Source: a bacterium
Lineage (GTDB): Bacteria; Patescibacteriota; Minisyncoccia; UBA6257; Colwellbacteraceae
Direction of reading: 5' to 3'
Length of the DNA: 31,743 bases
Assembly (NCBI GenBank): GCA_021839365.1
Contig: JAKCBB010000002.1
Coordinates: 1-31,743, forward strand
How positions within the stretch are numbered: position 1 is the first letter of the stretch; every line of letters begins with the position of its first letter. The position numbers and the translations under genes were made by a program. Shown here piece after piece: positions 1 to 8,294 of the stretch. The notes under the pieces are model-generated. The model worked only from the letters and a program-made list of their open reading frames with translations. It did no database searches and was not told where the DNA came from.

Positions 1-319
1 GCCGAACATGGTCTTCCAGGGTTTTCGCCACCAGCTTGAGTGCCGCGTCTCCCGCATCGTGCCCATAAGTATCGTTTAACTTTTTGAAGTTATCCACGTC
101 AAGCATTATTATGCTCAGCATTGTCAGGTTGAACTTATCCTTGGACCTGCCGTGCGCCTGGCTTTTTCCTACCGCGGCTATCATTTTTTCAACGCCGTCC
201 GTAAATCCGCGGCGATTAAAAGCTCCGGTCAACGGATCCTTGTAGACCATGAGCTTCAGCCGCTCTATTTCTTTTTTCAGTCTAGAAAACTCAACCGGAC
301 TTAGATTAACGCTGGGCAT
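1..319 (-). CDS. GGDEF-domain protein (diguanylate cyclase-like), 3' end cut by window edge
   Basis: Only the first 106 residues are visible; the gene runs off the left edge. After a short charged helix (residues 10-24) comes a typical GGDEF-domain opening, DPLTGAFNRRGF at 28-39. The metal/substrate region follows: LDVDNFKKLNDTYGH at 73-87 and then AGD. These are the conserved residues that bind Mg2+ and GTP in diguanylate cyclases, which make cyclic di-GMP. The GGDEF signature itself would lie about 10 residues past the edge, so whether it is catalytic or degenerate cannot be judged. No membrane segment or sensor domain precedes it, so it would be a soluble, nearly minimal GGDEF protein. ATG at 317-319 begins 18 nt after the stop of the upstream gene, so it is probably the distal gene of the envelope run. 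The family call is firm; the activity is inferred. Confidence 0.87.
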   Translation of the reverse strand, partial: MPSVNLSPVEFSRLKKEIERLKLMVYKDPLTGAFNRRGFTDGVEKMIAAVGKSQAHGRSKDKFNLTMLSIIMLDVDNFKKLNDTYGHDAGDAALKLVAKTLEDHVR

Positions 320-337
320 AAGCGGATAAGTTTTAAT

Positions 338-664
338 CTAGGAAGTTTCCCCTTCTCTTTCAACGTTATCCACGAACTCCGCCGCTTCGTTTCTGAAGTT
401 GGCCGCTTCCTTAGCAACCAGCTCGTTGAAGTTCGGGATGCGCTGATTCAAGAACTCGGAAATCTCGTCCCCGGTAGTTCCCTCCGAACTCAGTAATTTC
501 TCGAAAGCGTCCTGATCCGCCTCGTTAAGCAAATCCAGGGAATTAACTATTATGTTCTGGAAGATTATCCGACTGATGCTCTCAAGCGCTTTTTCCTGCT
601 CCTCCGCGGGAAGAGCGTCTAATCCCAAACCTTTTACGATATTCTGTTTTATTTCCTGATCCAT
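338..664 (-). CDS. Small acidic protein resembling DUF5663
   Basis: A 108-residue, acidic, all-helical soluble protein with no signal peptide or membrane segment. Its centre (LPAEEQEKALESISRII, then NSLDLLNEADQDAFEKLLSS, then EFLNQRIPNFNELV) matches my memory of the DUF5663 pattern common in Patescibacteria: repeated short helices of the form 'L.E.DQ.EFEKLL' followed by 'FL...IP.F..L'. The function of that family is unknown. It sits 24 nt downstream of the 976-residue coiled-coil membrane protein and 18 nt upstream of the GGDEF gene, so all three are probably co-transcribed. There is no Shine-Dalgarno sequence before the ATG, only an A-rich stretch. The gene is confident; the family name rests on pattern recall and is tentative. 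Confidence 0.72.
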   Translation of the reverse strand: MDQEIKQNIVKGLGLDALPAEEQEKALESISRIIFQNIIVNSLDLLNEADQDAFEKLLSSEGTTGDEISEFLNQRIPNFNELVAKEAANFRNEAAEFVDNVEREGETS

Positions 665-688
665 TTTCTTGTTCTTATTTTAGACCTT

Positions 689-3619
689 TTACTTTCCTAC
701 CTGCGTTGCTTTGGTTAAAGCCGCCTGTAAAATTTCCTGTATATTAACTGGGGTAGTGTTGTTGATCTTAGCTGCTTCATTTACCCACGACGAGTTCCCC
801 ATTGCCGCTTTAATCGCCGCTGACCCGACTTTTCCGGACGCGATGCCCTGGAACAACTCTTTTACGTTCGCCGTATTCAAAGCCTGTTCCAGAATAGCAT
901 GCATTTTATCCGGCGTGACATTATTGAGCGCCGCCAATCTATCCACCCACGACTGATCCGACAGCGACGTTTCTATCTGCGCGCTTTTAAGCTGGCCCGC
1001 ATCAAGATTATGTATCCACAATTGGACATTCTGCGCTTTATCTAAGGCTTCATTCAAAGTCTTCTGCATGTCATCCGGCGTAACCCCCTTGATTTGCGCC
1101 AGCCTGTCAATCCATTCTTTATTGCCCAGCGCCGTAGTTATATCCGCAGGTCGCAAAGTTTCGTCGTTAAGTTTAGCCAGCCACTCTGCCGTATGCTGGG
1201 AATAGTCAAGCCCCGACCTAAGGTTTTCATATAATTGATTAAAAGGAGTGCCCGTTACTTGAGCCAGCTGTTCGATTCTTTCTCTGTCATACAAAACCGA
1301 CGTTATCTGAGACGGAGTCAACGTCTCATCCTTAAGCCTGGACAAGAAAGCTTCGCCCGTAGCGCGGGAAAAATTGTCCGCGGGAACGACAAACGCTTCT
1401 GCCGGAGCGGAAACTCCGGATCCCCCCGCAGCACCCTCATCGGAATGGGCTGCAGAGGCGACACCGGATAGTTTCTCCTGCGCCTCCTGCACGGAAGGCA
1501 AAGGCTGTCCGGAAAACTTTGTAGCGAACTGGTTAAGAACCTCGTTATTGTGCGTTATGCTTTGTACGTCTGCGGCTGAAAGTCTCTCGGCATGCGCGGC
1601 TGTCGCGTGCAACCATTCTTGCCCGCTTTGCGTTGCGAATAAATTAGACAGGTCAAGCTTCCCGTCCATCATATACTTCGACGGATCGGCCATAACCTTA
1701 TCCTTTATGGCGTCTATATAATAAGTCTTCGCCGCTTCCAGAGCATTTCCATGCAAGCCGCTGGCTTGCAAGGCATCGAATTGCTTCGTGCTTTGAAGCA
1801 CGTCTGAAACCTTGTTCCAAACCGATTCGCCGTTCATCGGCTGGATATACTCGCTCGGCGTAAAAGTTTCCGCGGCGGCTCCTCCTGCTCCGGCAGTTCC
1901 AGCCGCGCCACCTGCATGCTCGGCCGACCCGTGAGAAATAGGCGCAATTCCGCTTCCGGACATATGCAGTGCTTTGGCGACAGCGTCCGCATGATGGCCT
2001 AATATAAATGAGGTTGCAACTCCCGCGCCGACTTGTGCCGCGAGCATTCCGATTCTTCTCCTTTTTTCACGCTGTTCGGCAATGGTTCGCATCTCTCCAT
2101 ATTCCTGCTGCATTTTTATAAACTCATCAAGCGATGCTCCGGTAAATTTTCCGCGCATCGATCTTTCTTGATACGCCAATCCTTTCTTTTCTCCGCCGAA
2201 TACCTTATCCCACGTTTTTAAACCTAATTCAGCGGTTGCTCTCGCGCCTATTGACGCGCCGCCGCTTATCCATCTCCTCATAACCGCAGCTCCTCCGAAA
2301 ACAAGCACTGCCGGAACGGTTGCTATAGCGCCCGTTCCAACACCGAGCGCGAGCGACACTCCGGTCGAGATGGCCAGCCTTTTCCACCTCGGCTGTTTCA
2401 TCCACCAGTTAACCGCTTTTTGGACAGCGCTTTTTTCTTTCGGCGGAAAGTTTTCTATGTTCAAAGCCTGCGAGCGTTCGTACTCTTTTATAAAATGCTC
2501 GTTAAATAATTCAGCTCTATAGTCCTTAAGTTTATTATCCTTATCAGGGTCTCCTTCCAGTTCTTTGCCTTTGGCTTCGATTAACGCGCTAACGCGTTTA
2601 GCCACTGTTTCATAATGAGATCTCCTTGCTTCTTCCGCGGCCCTCAACAATCCTTCCAGCTCTTCTCCGCTCTTTTTAGCTCTTTTACTAGTTCTATACG
2701 CGGAGTAGGCCGCGGCTTGTTTGTTCCGGGCCTCTTCTACAATATTTTCATATTCAGCGGATGCCGCTGATTCTTCCGGCTTTTGTTCCGCCGCTTGTTC
2801 AGACGTAGCGGCAGCTTGATCAAGAGATTTAAGTTCTTCCTCCAGCCCTATCTGCTTTTCCTTAAGCTGCGGGGTAACAATGGCGGCCTTTCTTATCTCC
2901 TCAAGTTCTGATTCTACTTCTCTTCTCCGACTATCTCTTTCCTCAATTTCCGCTTTCTCTGCCGCTATTTTTACCTCATTTTGCCTCTCCGGAGTCAGTT
3001 TCCCGCTATCCAATTCGGCAAGTTGAGTCTTAAGTTTTTCCGTTTCCGCCTTAACATCCGCGCTTTGGTATTGCGCCCCGCCAAGTTCTTCCAGCCTCGC
3101 CTCTATTTTTCTTCTGTCCTCGTCTATCGCTTTTTGTTCCGGAGAAACCGTGATCCCCCTCTTTGCAGTCGGTTCTTCCGGCTTTTGTTCCGCCGCTTGT
3201 TCAGACGTAGCGGCAGCTTGATCAAGAGATTTAAGTTCTTCCTCTCCTGGCTCATTCTTCGCTGGCGTCTGGGCAGGCAAAGCTTCCGACTCTGATTTGC
3301 TTGTTGCGTTTAAAGCCGCTTCGGCAGGAGTCGGCCTAAACCCCGGCTGGCCGAAAGAAGAAATGCGCCCTTCCAAAAAGGAATCTCTGGCTTCCGACGT
3401 TTGGCCTTCCGCATATCTTATCCCCTCTCTTATCTCTCTTGCCTTATCGGCATTCTCTGGGGAACGAGGTAAATTCCTTAATTGGGCTTCCAGTCTTCCC
3501 TTTTCCGCATAAAGCGGCTTAACGATGTTAAAATATTCGCGCTGCTCCGGAGTTACTGGGATTTCTTTATTGTTTCCCCCCGTATTATTCCCTTTTACAC
3601 CTGGAACTTGTTCACTCAT
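689..3619 (-). CDS. Large coiled-coil membrane protein with four C-terminal ~54-residue repeats
   Basis: A 976-residue protein of unknown function. Residues 20-395 are highly charged and predicted coiled coil, built of related units that begin TPEQ/SPEQ/TPER. They include a perfect in-frame duplication (LKSLDQAAATSEQAAEQKPEE at 129-149 and 263-283). Two hydrophobic segments lie at about 414-447 and 523-541, giving a likely hairpin in the membrane. A Gly/Ala-rich linker (560-583) leads to a block 597-663 (GESVWNKV...YYIDAIKDKV...DLSNLF) that loosely recalls LysM-like modules of CPR surface proteins. Four helical repeats follow at about 755-809, 810-864, 865-918 and 919-971; each carries a W-hydrophobic start, an 'I...L..+.W...LA' core and a 'TP..(M/I)...L..AL' end. 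It lies 47 nt after the VirD4-like ATPase gene, so it is a candidate structural partner of that ATPase. No SD precedes ATG 3619. Function inferred from context only. Confidence 0.85.
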   Translation of the reverse strand: MSEQVPGVKGNNTGGNNKEIPVTPEQREYFNIVKPLYAEKGRLEAQLRNLPRSPENADKAREIREGIRYAEGQTSEARDSFLEGRISSFGQPGFRPTPAEAALNATSKSESEALPAQTPAKNEPGEEELKSLDQAAATSEQAAEQKPEEPTAKRGITVSPEQKAIDEDRRKIEARLEELGGAQYQSADVKAETEKLKTQLAELDSGKLTPERQNEVKIAAEKAEIEERDSRRREVESELEEIRKAAIVTPQLKEKQIGLEEELKSLDQAAATSEQAAEQKPEESAASAEYENIVEEARNKQAAAYSAYRTSKRAKKSGEELEGLLRAAEEARRSHYETVAKRVSALIEAKGKELEGDPDKDNKLKDYRAELFNEHFIKEYERSQALNIENFPPKEKSAVQKAVNWWMKQPRWKRLAISTGVSLALGVGTGAIATVPAVLVFGGAAVMRRWISGGASIGARATAELGLKTWDKVFGGEKKGLAYQERSMRGKFTGASLDEFIKMQQEYGEMRTIAEQREKRRRIGMLAAQVGAGVATSFILGHHADAVAKALHMSGSGIAPISHGSAEHAGGAAGTAGAGGAAAETFTPSEYIQPMNGESVWNKVSDVLQSTKQFDALQASGLHGNALEAAKTYYIDAIKDKVMADPSKYMMDGKLDLSNLFATQSGQEWLHATAAHAERLSAADVQSITHNNEVLNQFATKFSGQPLPSVQEAQEKLSGVASAAHSDEGAAGGSGVSAPAEAFVVPADNFSRATGEAFLSRLKDETLTPSQITSVLYDRERIEQLAQVTGTPFNQLYENLRSGLDYSQHTAEWLAKLNDETLRPADITTALGNKEWIDRLAQIKGVTPDDMQKTLNEALDKAQNVQLWIHNLDAGQLKSAQIETSLSDQSWVDRLAALNNVTPDKMHAILEQALNTANVKELFQGIASGKVGSAAIKAAMGNSSWVNEAAKINNTTPVNIQEILQAALTKATQVGK
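2771..2842. repeat. 72-bp perfect direct repeat, copy 1
   Basis: This 72-bp block is identical, base for base, to 3173-3244. Both copies lie inside the 976-residue gene, exactly 402 bp apart (134 codons), so the reading frame is kept and both encode the same Ala/Gln/Glu-rich coiled-coil segment. Identity at silent positions points to a recent duplication or gene conversion. Confidence 0.95.
3173..3244. repeat. 72-bp perfect direct repeat, copy 2
   Basis: Second copy of the repeat at 2771-2842, in frame in the same gene. The match stops abruptly on both sides: flanking bases and flanking protein differ (GEEELK before this copy in the protein, LEEELK before the other). Confidence 0.95.
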
Positions 3620-3666
3620 ATTGGCTTGTATTTGTAATTAAATCTTCATCCCAAATTTTAATTAAG

Positions 3667-6030
3667 TCAACCCCTAAGTCTTCTGAACACATCCTCCTCC
3701 ACCGACTTCCTGCCGCGGCCATACTTCAACCGCGAAACCTCTTTCACCACCCTCGCTGTTTCCGCGATTCCTGTCTGCGGGGGCAGAGTTTTTATATTAA
3801 ACGGCTTCGCCGGCTGACCTCCGACAAGAAGCTTGGCATAGGCATTGTAGTTATCTATATTTGTAAGGTCTGCCTTGGAAAATGTCGGCTCGAATTCTTT
3901 TCCCAATTCTTCCGCATCCGGTACGCCGACGCGGAAAACAACTTTAGACCCGACGTTTCCGAACACCGCGTCCCTTATCCTGTCAGTCAATTGAGCGATG
4001 AACTGATGCGCTATGGTAAGATTAAGCCTGTATTTCCGGGCCTCGGAAAGAATGACCGCGATAGAATCGGTGGTAAAATTATGAAACTCATCTATATAAA
4101 GATAGAAATCTCTCCTCTGGCTTTCATCTGAAATATCCACTCTTGAAAGCGAAGCCATCAAAAGTTTCCCCACTATAATCATGCCCAAAAGATTGGCGTT
4201 TATATCCCCTATTCTTCCCTTCGCCAGATTGACGATAAGCGCCTTGCCTTCGTCTATCACTTTGCGGAAGTTAAACGCCGACTCGGTCTGGCCTATTATC
4301 GGCCGGATATAATCGTTGGCCGTAAAATTGTTGAACTTAGAGGTGATATACGGAGTGATGTTTGCGAGAGCCGCCTCCCCGCCGGCTTTCACCGCCTCTT
4401 TTTCCCAAAAGTCTATCACCGCAGGGTTCATTATTCTTTTTAGTTTTCTTCCCCTGTACTCCGCATCCGTAAACACCCGCGGAACTTCCATAAGAGTGGC
4501 CGGCTCGTTGTGCATATCCTCCATCAAAAGCAAAAGCGCGTTCTTCATATATTGCTCGAACATCGGACCCATCGTCTCCGGAGGGAAAAGCTTGTTGAAA
4601 ATTCCCTGCATTTCGTTCACAATGAACGTTTTTTCCTCCGGCCGCGCCATATTGTACTCAAGCATATTCAACCCGACGGGGCGCTCGATATCGGAAGGAT
4701 CCAAAACAATTATGTCGTCATATCTTTCTTTCGGGGCCAAAGCCATGATTCCTTCCGCCAGATCTCCGTGCGGATCGATTATGGCCATCCCCTTTCCGTT
4801 CTGCAAATCATTAACCGCCATGTTTTTGAGCAACGCCGATTTTCCCGTCCCGGTCTGGCCGATTACATAGAGATGTCTCCGCCTGTCGTCTTCGGAAAGC
4901 ATTATTGTCTTTCTCTCTCCGCGAAAAACGCTCTCGCCCAAAACCACTCCGCTTGTCGGCAGGTTGGCCGGCGCCGGAGCTTCTTTGCTCTTCAGCCACT
5001 TTATTTTTTGCACTCCGATAGTCGAAGTCGGCAGGTGGAAAATACTCGCCAGTTCCGTCGAATTTAAGATCATCGCCTGTGCCGGAACAAACTGCCTGAA
5101 AGAATAAGCGAAAGAAAGACCGCTTGCATTGCCCGGCTTAACGGCGTTTATCTCGCCTCTCCTCTGCGATTGGAACTGTGAAAAAGAATCGGCTGCGGAC
5201 ATCGCCAAACTCTCCGCCGCCGCGTAATCCGCCGCCGACGCCAATATCCTGAAGTTGACCTCGAATAGCGGATGGGCGATTTTGGATTCCAAAGCCTTAA
5301 CTCCCTCTTCGTCTATTATCTTCGGTCTGCCAGCTTCTCCTTCGTTTTCTTTTTTTGGTTTGGGATTTATCGCCGCGGCTAAATCCTTTAAACCTATTCC
5401 CGCCGGCGCGCTGGTAATTTTCTCGAAACTTTCTCCTTTTTTAAGTTCTCCTATTTCGCGCATTATATTTTTCTTCGTCGATGAGGCCGCCGGCCTGGCA
5501 ACGATTTGGATAGCCATTCCTTCACCGGCCTCCGCGACATTCGCAAGCGCGCTCAATATCGGAGCGAAAGTATCTATATTGGTTTCTTCGTATGTCCGTA
5601 TGGGAAGCGAATAGCCGCTTTTCTGTTTTAGATAAACGCCCGCAGCCGCGCCCGATGGGTTAAAAATATTATAATCCTCCGCTTCCTGCGCCTGTCCGTC
5701 CGGAAACAGGCCCTCTATCTGTCTCTTGACGGTAGGAATGTAATTTGCCGGAACGGAAACGTAAAAGTGTATCTCCTCCCCTATGTGGTGTACTGCCGCC
5801 TCCAAGACGAAAGGGGTTTTTAATCCGGATAGCAGCGCGTAAAGTTGCGCGGATTTATTTATCTCTTCTTTTAAATCCGTATCCGCGTCAGGCTGTTTCT
5901 GGGTCAGTCTTACAAGGAGAAGTTTCAGGTTTAATGAATTTGCGATAGATTGCTTGGCCGCGGCTTTTTTGAGAAAAAATAAAAATATTATAAGCGCAAC
6001 GAGTATGGCCGCTCCTGCCGCCCATATCAT
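3667..6030 (-). CDS. VirD4/TraD-like (type IV coupling / HerA-class) membrane ATPase
   Basis: A 787-residue protein with one N-terminal membrane anchor (residues 3-20) and a large cytoplasmic part. Residues about 60-340 form an N-terminal domain typical of CPR versions. The motor domain has Walker A GQTGTGKS at 391-398, the IIDPHGDL strand at 417-424, and Walker B YLYIDEFHN at 644-652. These are followed by an arginine-containing helix and ...TIAHQFIAQL, as in VirD4/TraD/TraG proteins. Such enzymes are hexameric ATPases that feed DNA or protein substrates into type IV secretion channels. No relaxase, VirB4, VirB6 or other channel gene is visible in the window, so a full conjugation system is not shown. 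Its ATG overlaps the stop of the 135-residue gene by 4 bp, which implies translational coupling. The family is firm; the substrate is unknown. Confidence 0.9.
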   Translation of the reverse strand: MIWAAGAAILVALIIFLFFLKKAAAKQSIANSLNLKLLLVRLTQKQPDADTDLKEEINKSAQLYALLSGLKTPFVLEAAVHHIGEEIHFYVSVPANYIPTVKRQIEGLFPDGQAQEAEDYNIFNPSGAAAGVYLKQKSGYSLPIRTYEETNIDTFAPILSALANVAEAGEGMAIQIVARPAASSTKKNIMREIGELKKGESFEKITSAPAGIGLKDLAAAINPKPKKENEGEAGRPKIIDEEGVKALESKIAHPLFEVNFRILASAADYAAAESLAMSAADSFSQFQSQRRGEINAVKPGNASGLSFAYSFRQFVPAQAMILNSTELASIFHLPTSTIGVQKIKWLKSKEAPAPANLPTSGVVLGESVFRGERKTIMLSEDDRRRHLYVIGQTGTGKSALLKNMAVNDLQNGKGMAIIDPHGDLAEGIMALAPKERYDDIIVLDPSDIERPVGLNMLEYNMARPEEKTFIVNEMQGIFNKLFPPETMGPMFEQYMKNALLLLMEDMHNEPATLMEVPRVFTDAEYRGRKLKRIMNPAVIDFWEKEAVKAGGEAALANITPYITSKFNNFTANDYIRPIIGQTESAFNFRKVIDEGKALIVNLAKGRIGDINANLLGMIIVGKLLMASLSRVDISDESQRRDFYLYIDEFHNFTTDSIAVILSEARKYRLNLTIAHQFIAQLTDRIRDAVFGNVGSKVVFRVGVPDAEELGKEFEPTFSKADLTNIDNYNAYAKLLVGGQPAKPFNIKTLPPQTGIAETARVVKEVSRLKYGRGRKSVEEDVFRRLRG

Positions 6031-6434
6031 ATTAATTTCCTGGACTTCATCTCTGCGTAAAGCTTGTCGACCAGGGCGTCATGAAACGCATCCAAAACAA
6101 AAGGGCCGGCGGCCCTTGCCTGTTTGGCCGCTTCTTCAACGCCGCTTCTAAACGCGGTTTCCAAAAGCCTTTCTACTTCCAGTCTTATTTCTTCCGGAGC
6201 CTGGTTCACGTAATCCGGGAGATAAGGAGACTGGCTGTCTTCTCCGGCATTCGTCGAAGCCTTTGCACCAGGTCGCGCCTGGATGCCGTAAACTTCCGGC
6301 TGCACCGCTTGTTTTAAAACTTCTCTTGAACTTTCTCCCGCGGATTTTTCCTTAACCTCGGCCGCAAGGCGCGCGATATCCGCCTCTATCGCCGATTGTG
6401 CCGACCCGCTCCCTTCGATTCTCTCCAGTGCCAT
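6027..6434 (-). CDS. Hypothetical 135-residue protein coupled to the VirD4-like ATPase gene
   Basis: A soluble, mostly helical protein of unknown function. Residues 10-50 are charged and coiled-coil-like; residues 75-135 hold a more conserved-looking segment (LPDYVNQAPEEIRLEVERLL, then a helix rich in Ala, then FHDALVDKLYAEMKSRK). There is no signal peptide or membrane segment. Its stop overlaps the ATG of the ATPase gene by 4 bp (ATGA), the strongest available hint that the two work together, perhaps as an adaptor or a substrate-docking factor; this is inference. A -10-like TATTAT lies 6 nt before its ATG (6441-6446), without a good -35 box, and no SD is visible. Confidence 0.78.
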   Translation of the reverse strand: MALERIEGSGSAQSAIEADIARLAAEVKEKSAGESSREVLKQAVQPEVYGIQARPGAKASTNAGEDSQSPYLPDYVNQAPEEIRLEVERLLETAFRSGVEEAAKQARAAGPFVLDAFHDALVDKLYAEMKSRKLI

Positions 6435-6482
6435 GACTTAATAATAAGACCGCGCGGCGCAAAAAAGAAGACCTGCGAAATT

Positions 6483-8279
6483 TTACGCCGACCCCCGTAG
6501 CACCGCCTCCCTGGTTCTACTGTTAGAAGCAAGAGTCTTCCATAATAAAGAAGATTTGAACTTAGCTTCGTCTCCGAATTCGCTTACAGCCTCGTTATTC
6601 ACATAATTCTCAACAAACCTTGAGATGGTTTCATTATGTTCCGGACGCAAATTGGCAAGCGCGTCCTCCAGTTTGGCTCGGTCTCCGCCCACCGCGTCCA
6701 GCAGCGCCGAGTTAAGGAGGCTTTCTATCGCGCTTTCGGCATACTCCCTATCGAATCCGACAGCATCGGCGAACGCGGCCATAGCCCCGTATATACCCTC
6801 GCACTCATTAACACCGGAAGCGGCGGCCATAATATACGATGGCCTGGATTCCAAAGATTCCAAGGATAATACGATCTCCTGCCTTACCCTGGGGGTAAGG
6901 AACTCCGGATTCGCCTTAATGAGCTCGGTTGCTCTTACAATATCCCGTGCGTCAAAAATGTTTTGGGCTTCTCCTTCTATTATCTCATCCATCTTTTGTC
7001 CGGGAATATTGCTGAAAAATTTATTATTTACAAGACGGCGCAGCGATTCGTAAAACTCATATTTCTCGTCTCCTATTTCGTGCCTGAGGTATCTGGCTAT
7101 TTTCCTATATTCTCCGGTATCGAACAAAATCATCGCTGATTTAAGCTCTTCCGTTTTACCCTCGTGCTCCGCTACGAAAAACAAATCTCCCAAGAGAGAA
7201 TAAAAAAAATCGAACTCCTTTTGCAGCTCGGCCAGATACCGGTCCATATATTCCAAGACGGTTTTCTTTGACTCCCCGCTTCTTTTGTTGCTGGAACTTT
7301 CGAAAGCGCGCCTTACCGCATTCAAGTAGCTTTTGACTTCATAAAATGCGGCGAGCTCCGTATGAAGTCTCCCTTTTCGGAGTTCGTCAAAATTAGCGAC
7401 AAGCTCTCCTTTCGAGGAAAGAACTGCCCTTTTGGCCCGCTTTATAAGCATGTCGAACTGTATTTTGCGGAGTACTTCCGAACCGCTGTCAACAGCCTGA
7501 AGAAAACGGCTGAACTCGTCGCCGGCGGCTTTCTTCTTGGTTATGTCCGCACGCGGCCTGTCATCAAACGCCTCATAAACAGAGTGCGTGTTTTCATGGC
7601 GGATGCTCTCGGCTTCGTCTTCGGCGTCCCCGGATCTTCTTATGACGTTAAACACGTCTCCTTCGAAGTGAGCGCCGTATACTCCGCGGTCGTATCCCAA
7701 AGCGCCCATCTCTCCGTCATCGAGAAGAAAGCTGACGCTGAGGCTGGAAAAAACAGTTTCCTTTTCAGCCGCCGGAATATCCAAGTCGGATATTCTTTCC
7801 GGCATTCTGACCGCGCCGGGGTCTTTTTTAAAATCCTCGTAGCGCCGCGCCTTATATCTCAGTTGCGGCTTTGCGCCGCTGAGAACGCTAAAAAGACGGA
7901 CATCGGGGTCGCCGTCAATTTCCGCTATCCTGTCTCTCGTTCTGTCGTTTTCCTCGCTTGATTTCTGAACCTCCGGGGAAGAGAAATCATAATCCGATTT
8001 TTCTATCTCCGCATCGATATTTTCGCTTATTCTGATCAAACGGTCCTTCTCGCTAAGCTGCGGAGCCGCGATTCCCCGATATCTCTCTAAAACGGCGTCT
8101 ATCTTCGCCTCCGCGTTCCGGACGAATTCCTCTCCTTTTATATCCTCTCGTTCAAGCTCCCCGCGAAGTCCGGTAATCATTCCTATCCGTTCTCTCAGCC
8201 TGTCATAAAGAGCCTCTCTTTTTTCCGCTCTTGCTTCGCCCTCGGGAACGGAAGCTCCTTGTTCAGGAAATTTTTCCAT
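6483..8279 (-). CDS. Hypothetical protein with HExxH zinc-metallopeptidase-like motif
   Basis: A 598-residue, charged, apparently cytoplasmic protein with no signal or membrane segment. Residues 20-120 are coiled-coil-like. The centre carries SIRHENTHSVYEAF with H228-E229-xx-H232, the HExxH signature of zincin metallopeptidases, preceded by a hydrophobic strand (SVSFLLDDG, 181-189) as the active-site helix often is. HTELAAFYEVKSYL at 306-319 offers E308 or E314 as a gluzincin-style third zinc ligand on a helix about 75 residues downstream. The C-terminal 250 residues are helical with no recognisable domain. I do not recognise a named family. The gene begins 15 nt after the htpX stop, so it is probably co-transcribed with that membrane protease, and it precedes the VirD4-like pair. 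Metallopeptidase function is an inference from the motif. Confidence 0.8.
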   Translation of the reverse strand: MEKFPEQGASVPEGEARAEKREALYDRLRERIGMITGLRGELEREDIKGEEFVRNAEAKIDAVLERYRGIAAPQLSEKDRLIRISENIDAEIEKSDYDFSSPEVQKSSEENDRTRDRIAEIDGDPDVRLFSVLSGAKPQLRYKARRYEDFKKDPGAVRMPERISDLDIPAAEKETVFSSLSVSFLLDDGEMGALGYDRGVYGAHFEGDVFNVIRRSGDAEDEAESIRHENTHSVYEAFDDRPRADITKKKAAGDEFSRFLQAVDSGSEVLRKIQFDMLIKRAKRAVLSSKGELVANFDELRKGRLHTELAAFYEVKSYLNAVRRAFESSSNKRSGESKKTVLEYMDRYLAELQKEFDFFYSLLGDLFFVAEHEGKTEELKSAMILFDTGEYRKIARYLRHEIGDEKYEFYESLRRLVNNKFFSNIPGQKMDEIIEGEAQNIFDARDIVRATELIKANPEFLTPRVRQEIVLSLESLESRPSYIMAAASGVNECEGIYGAMAAFADAVGFDREYAESAIESLLNSALLDAVGGDRAKLEDALANLRPEHNETISRFVENYVNNEAVSEFGDEAKFKSSLLWKTLASNSRTREAVLRGSA

Positions 8280-8294
8280 ACCACTATAGAGCGA

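Noticed and set aside
3667..6434. Conjugative plasmid or integrated element marked by the VirD4-like ATPase
   Set aside because: No relaxase, integrase, att repeats or channel genes are present, and the gene sits in a housekeeping neighbourhood with no composition break.
6447..6482. Terminator between the HExxH gene and the 135-residue gene, suggested by TCTTCTTTTTT
   Set aside because: No stable stem precedes the T-rich stretch.
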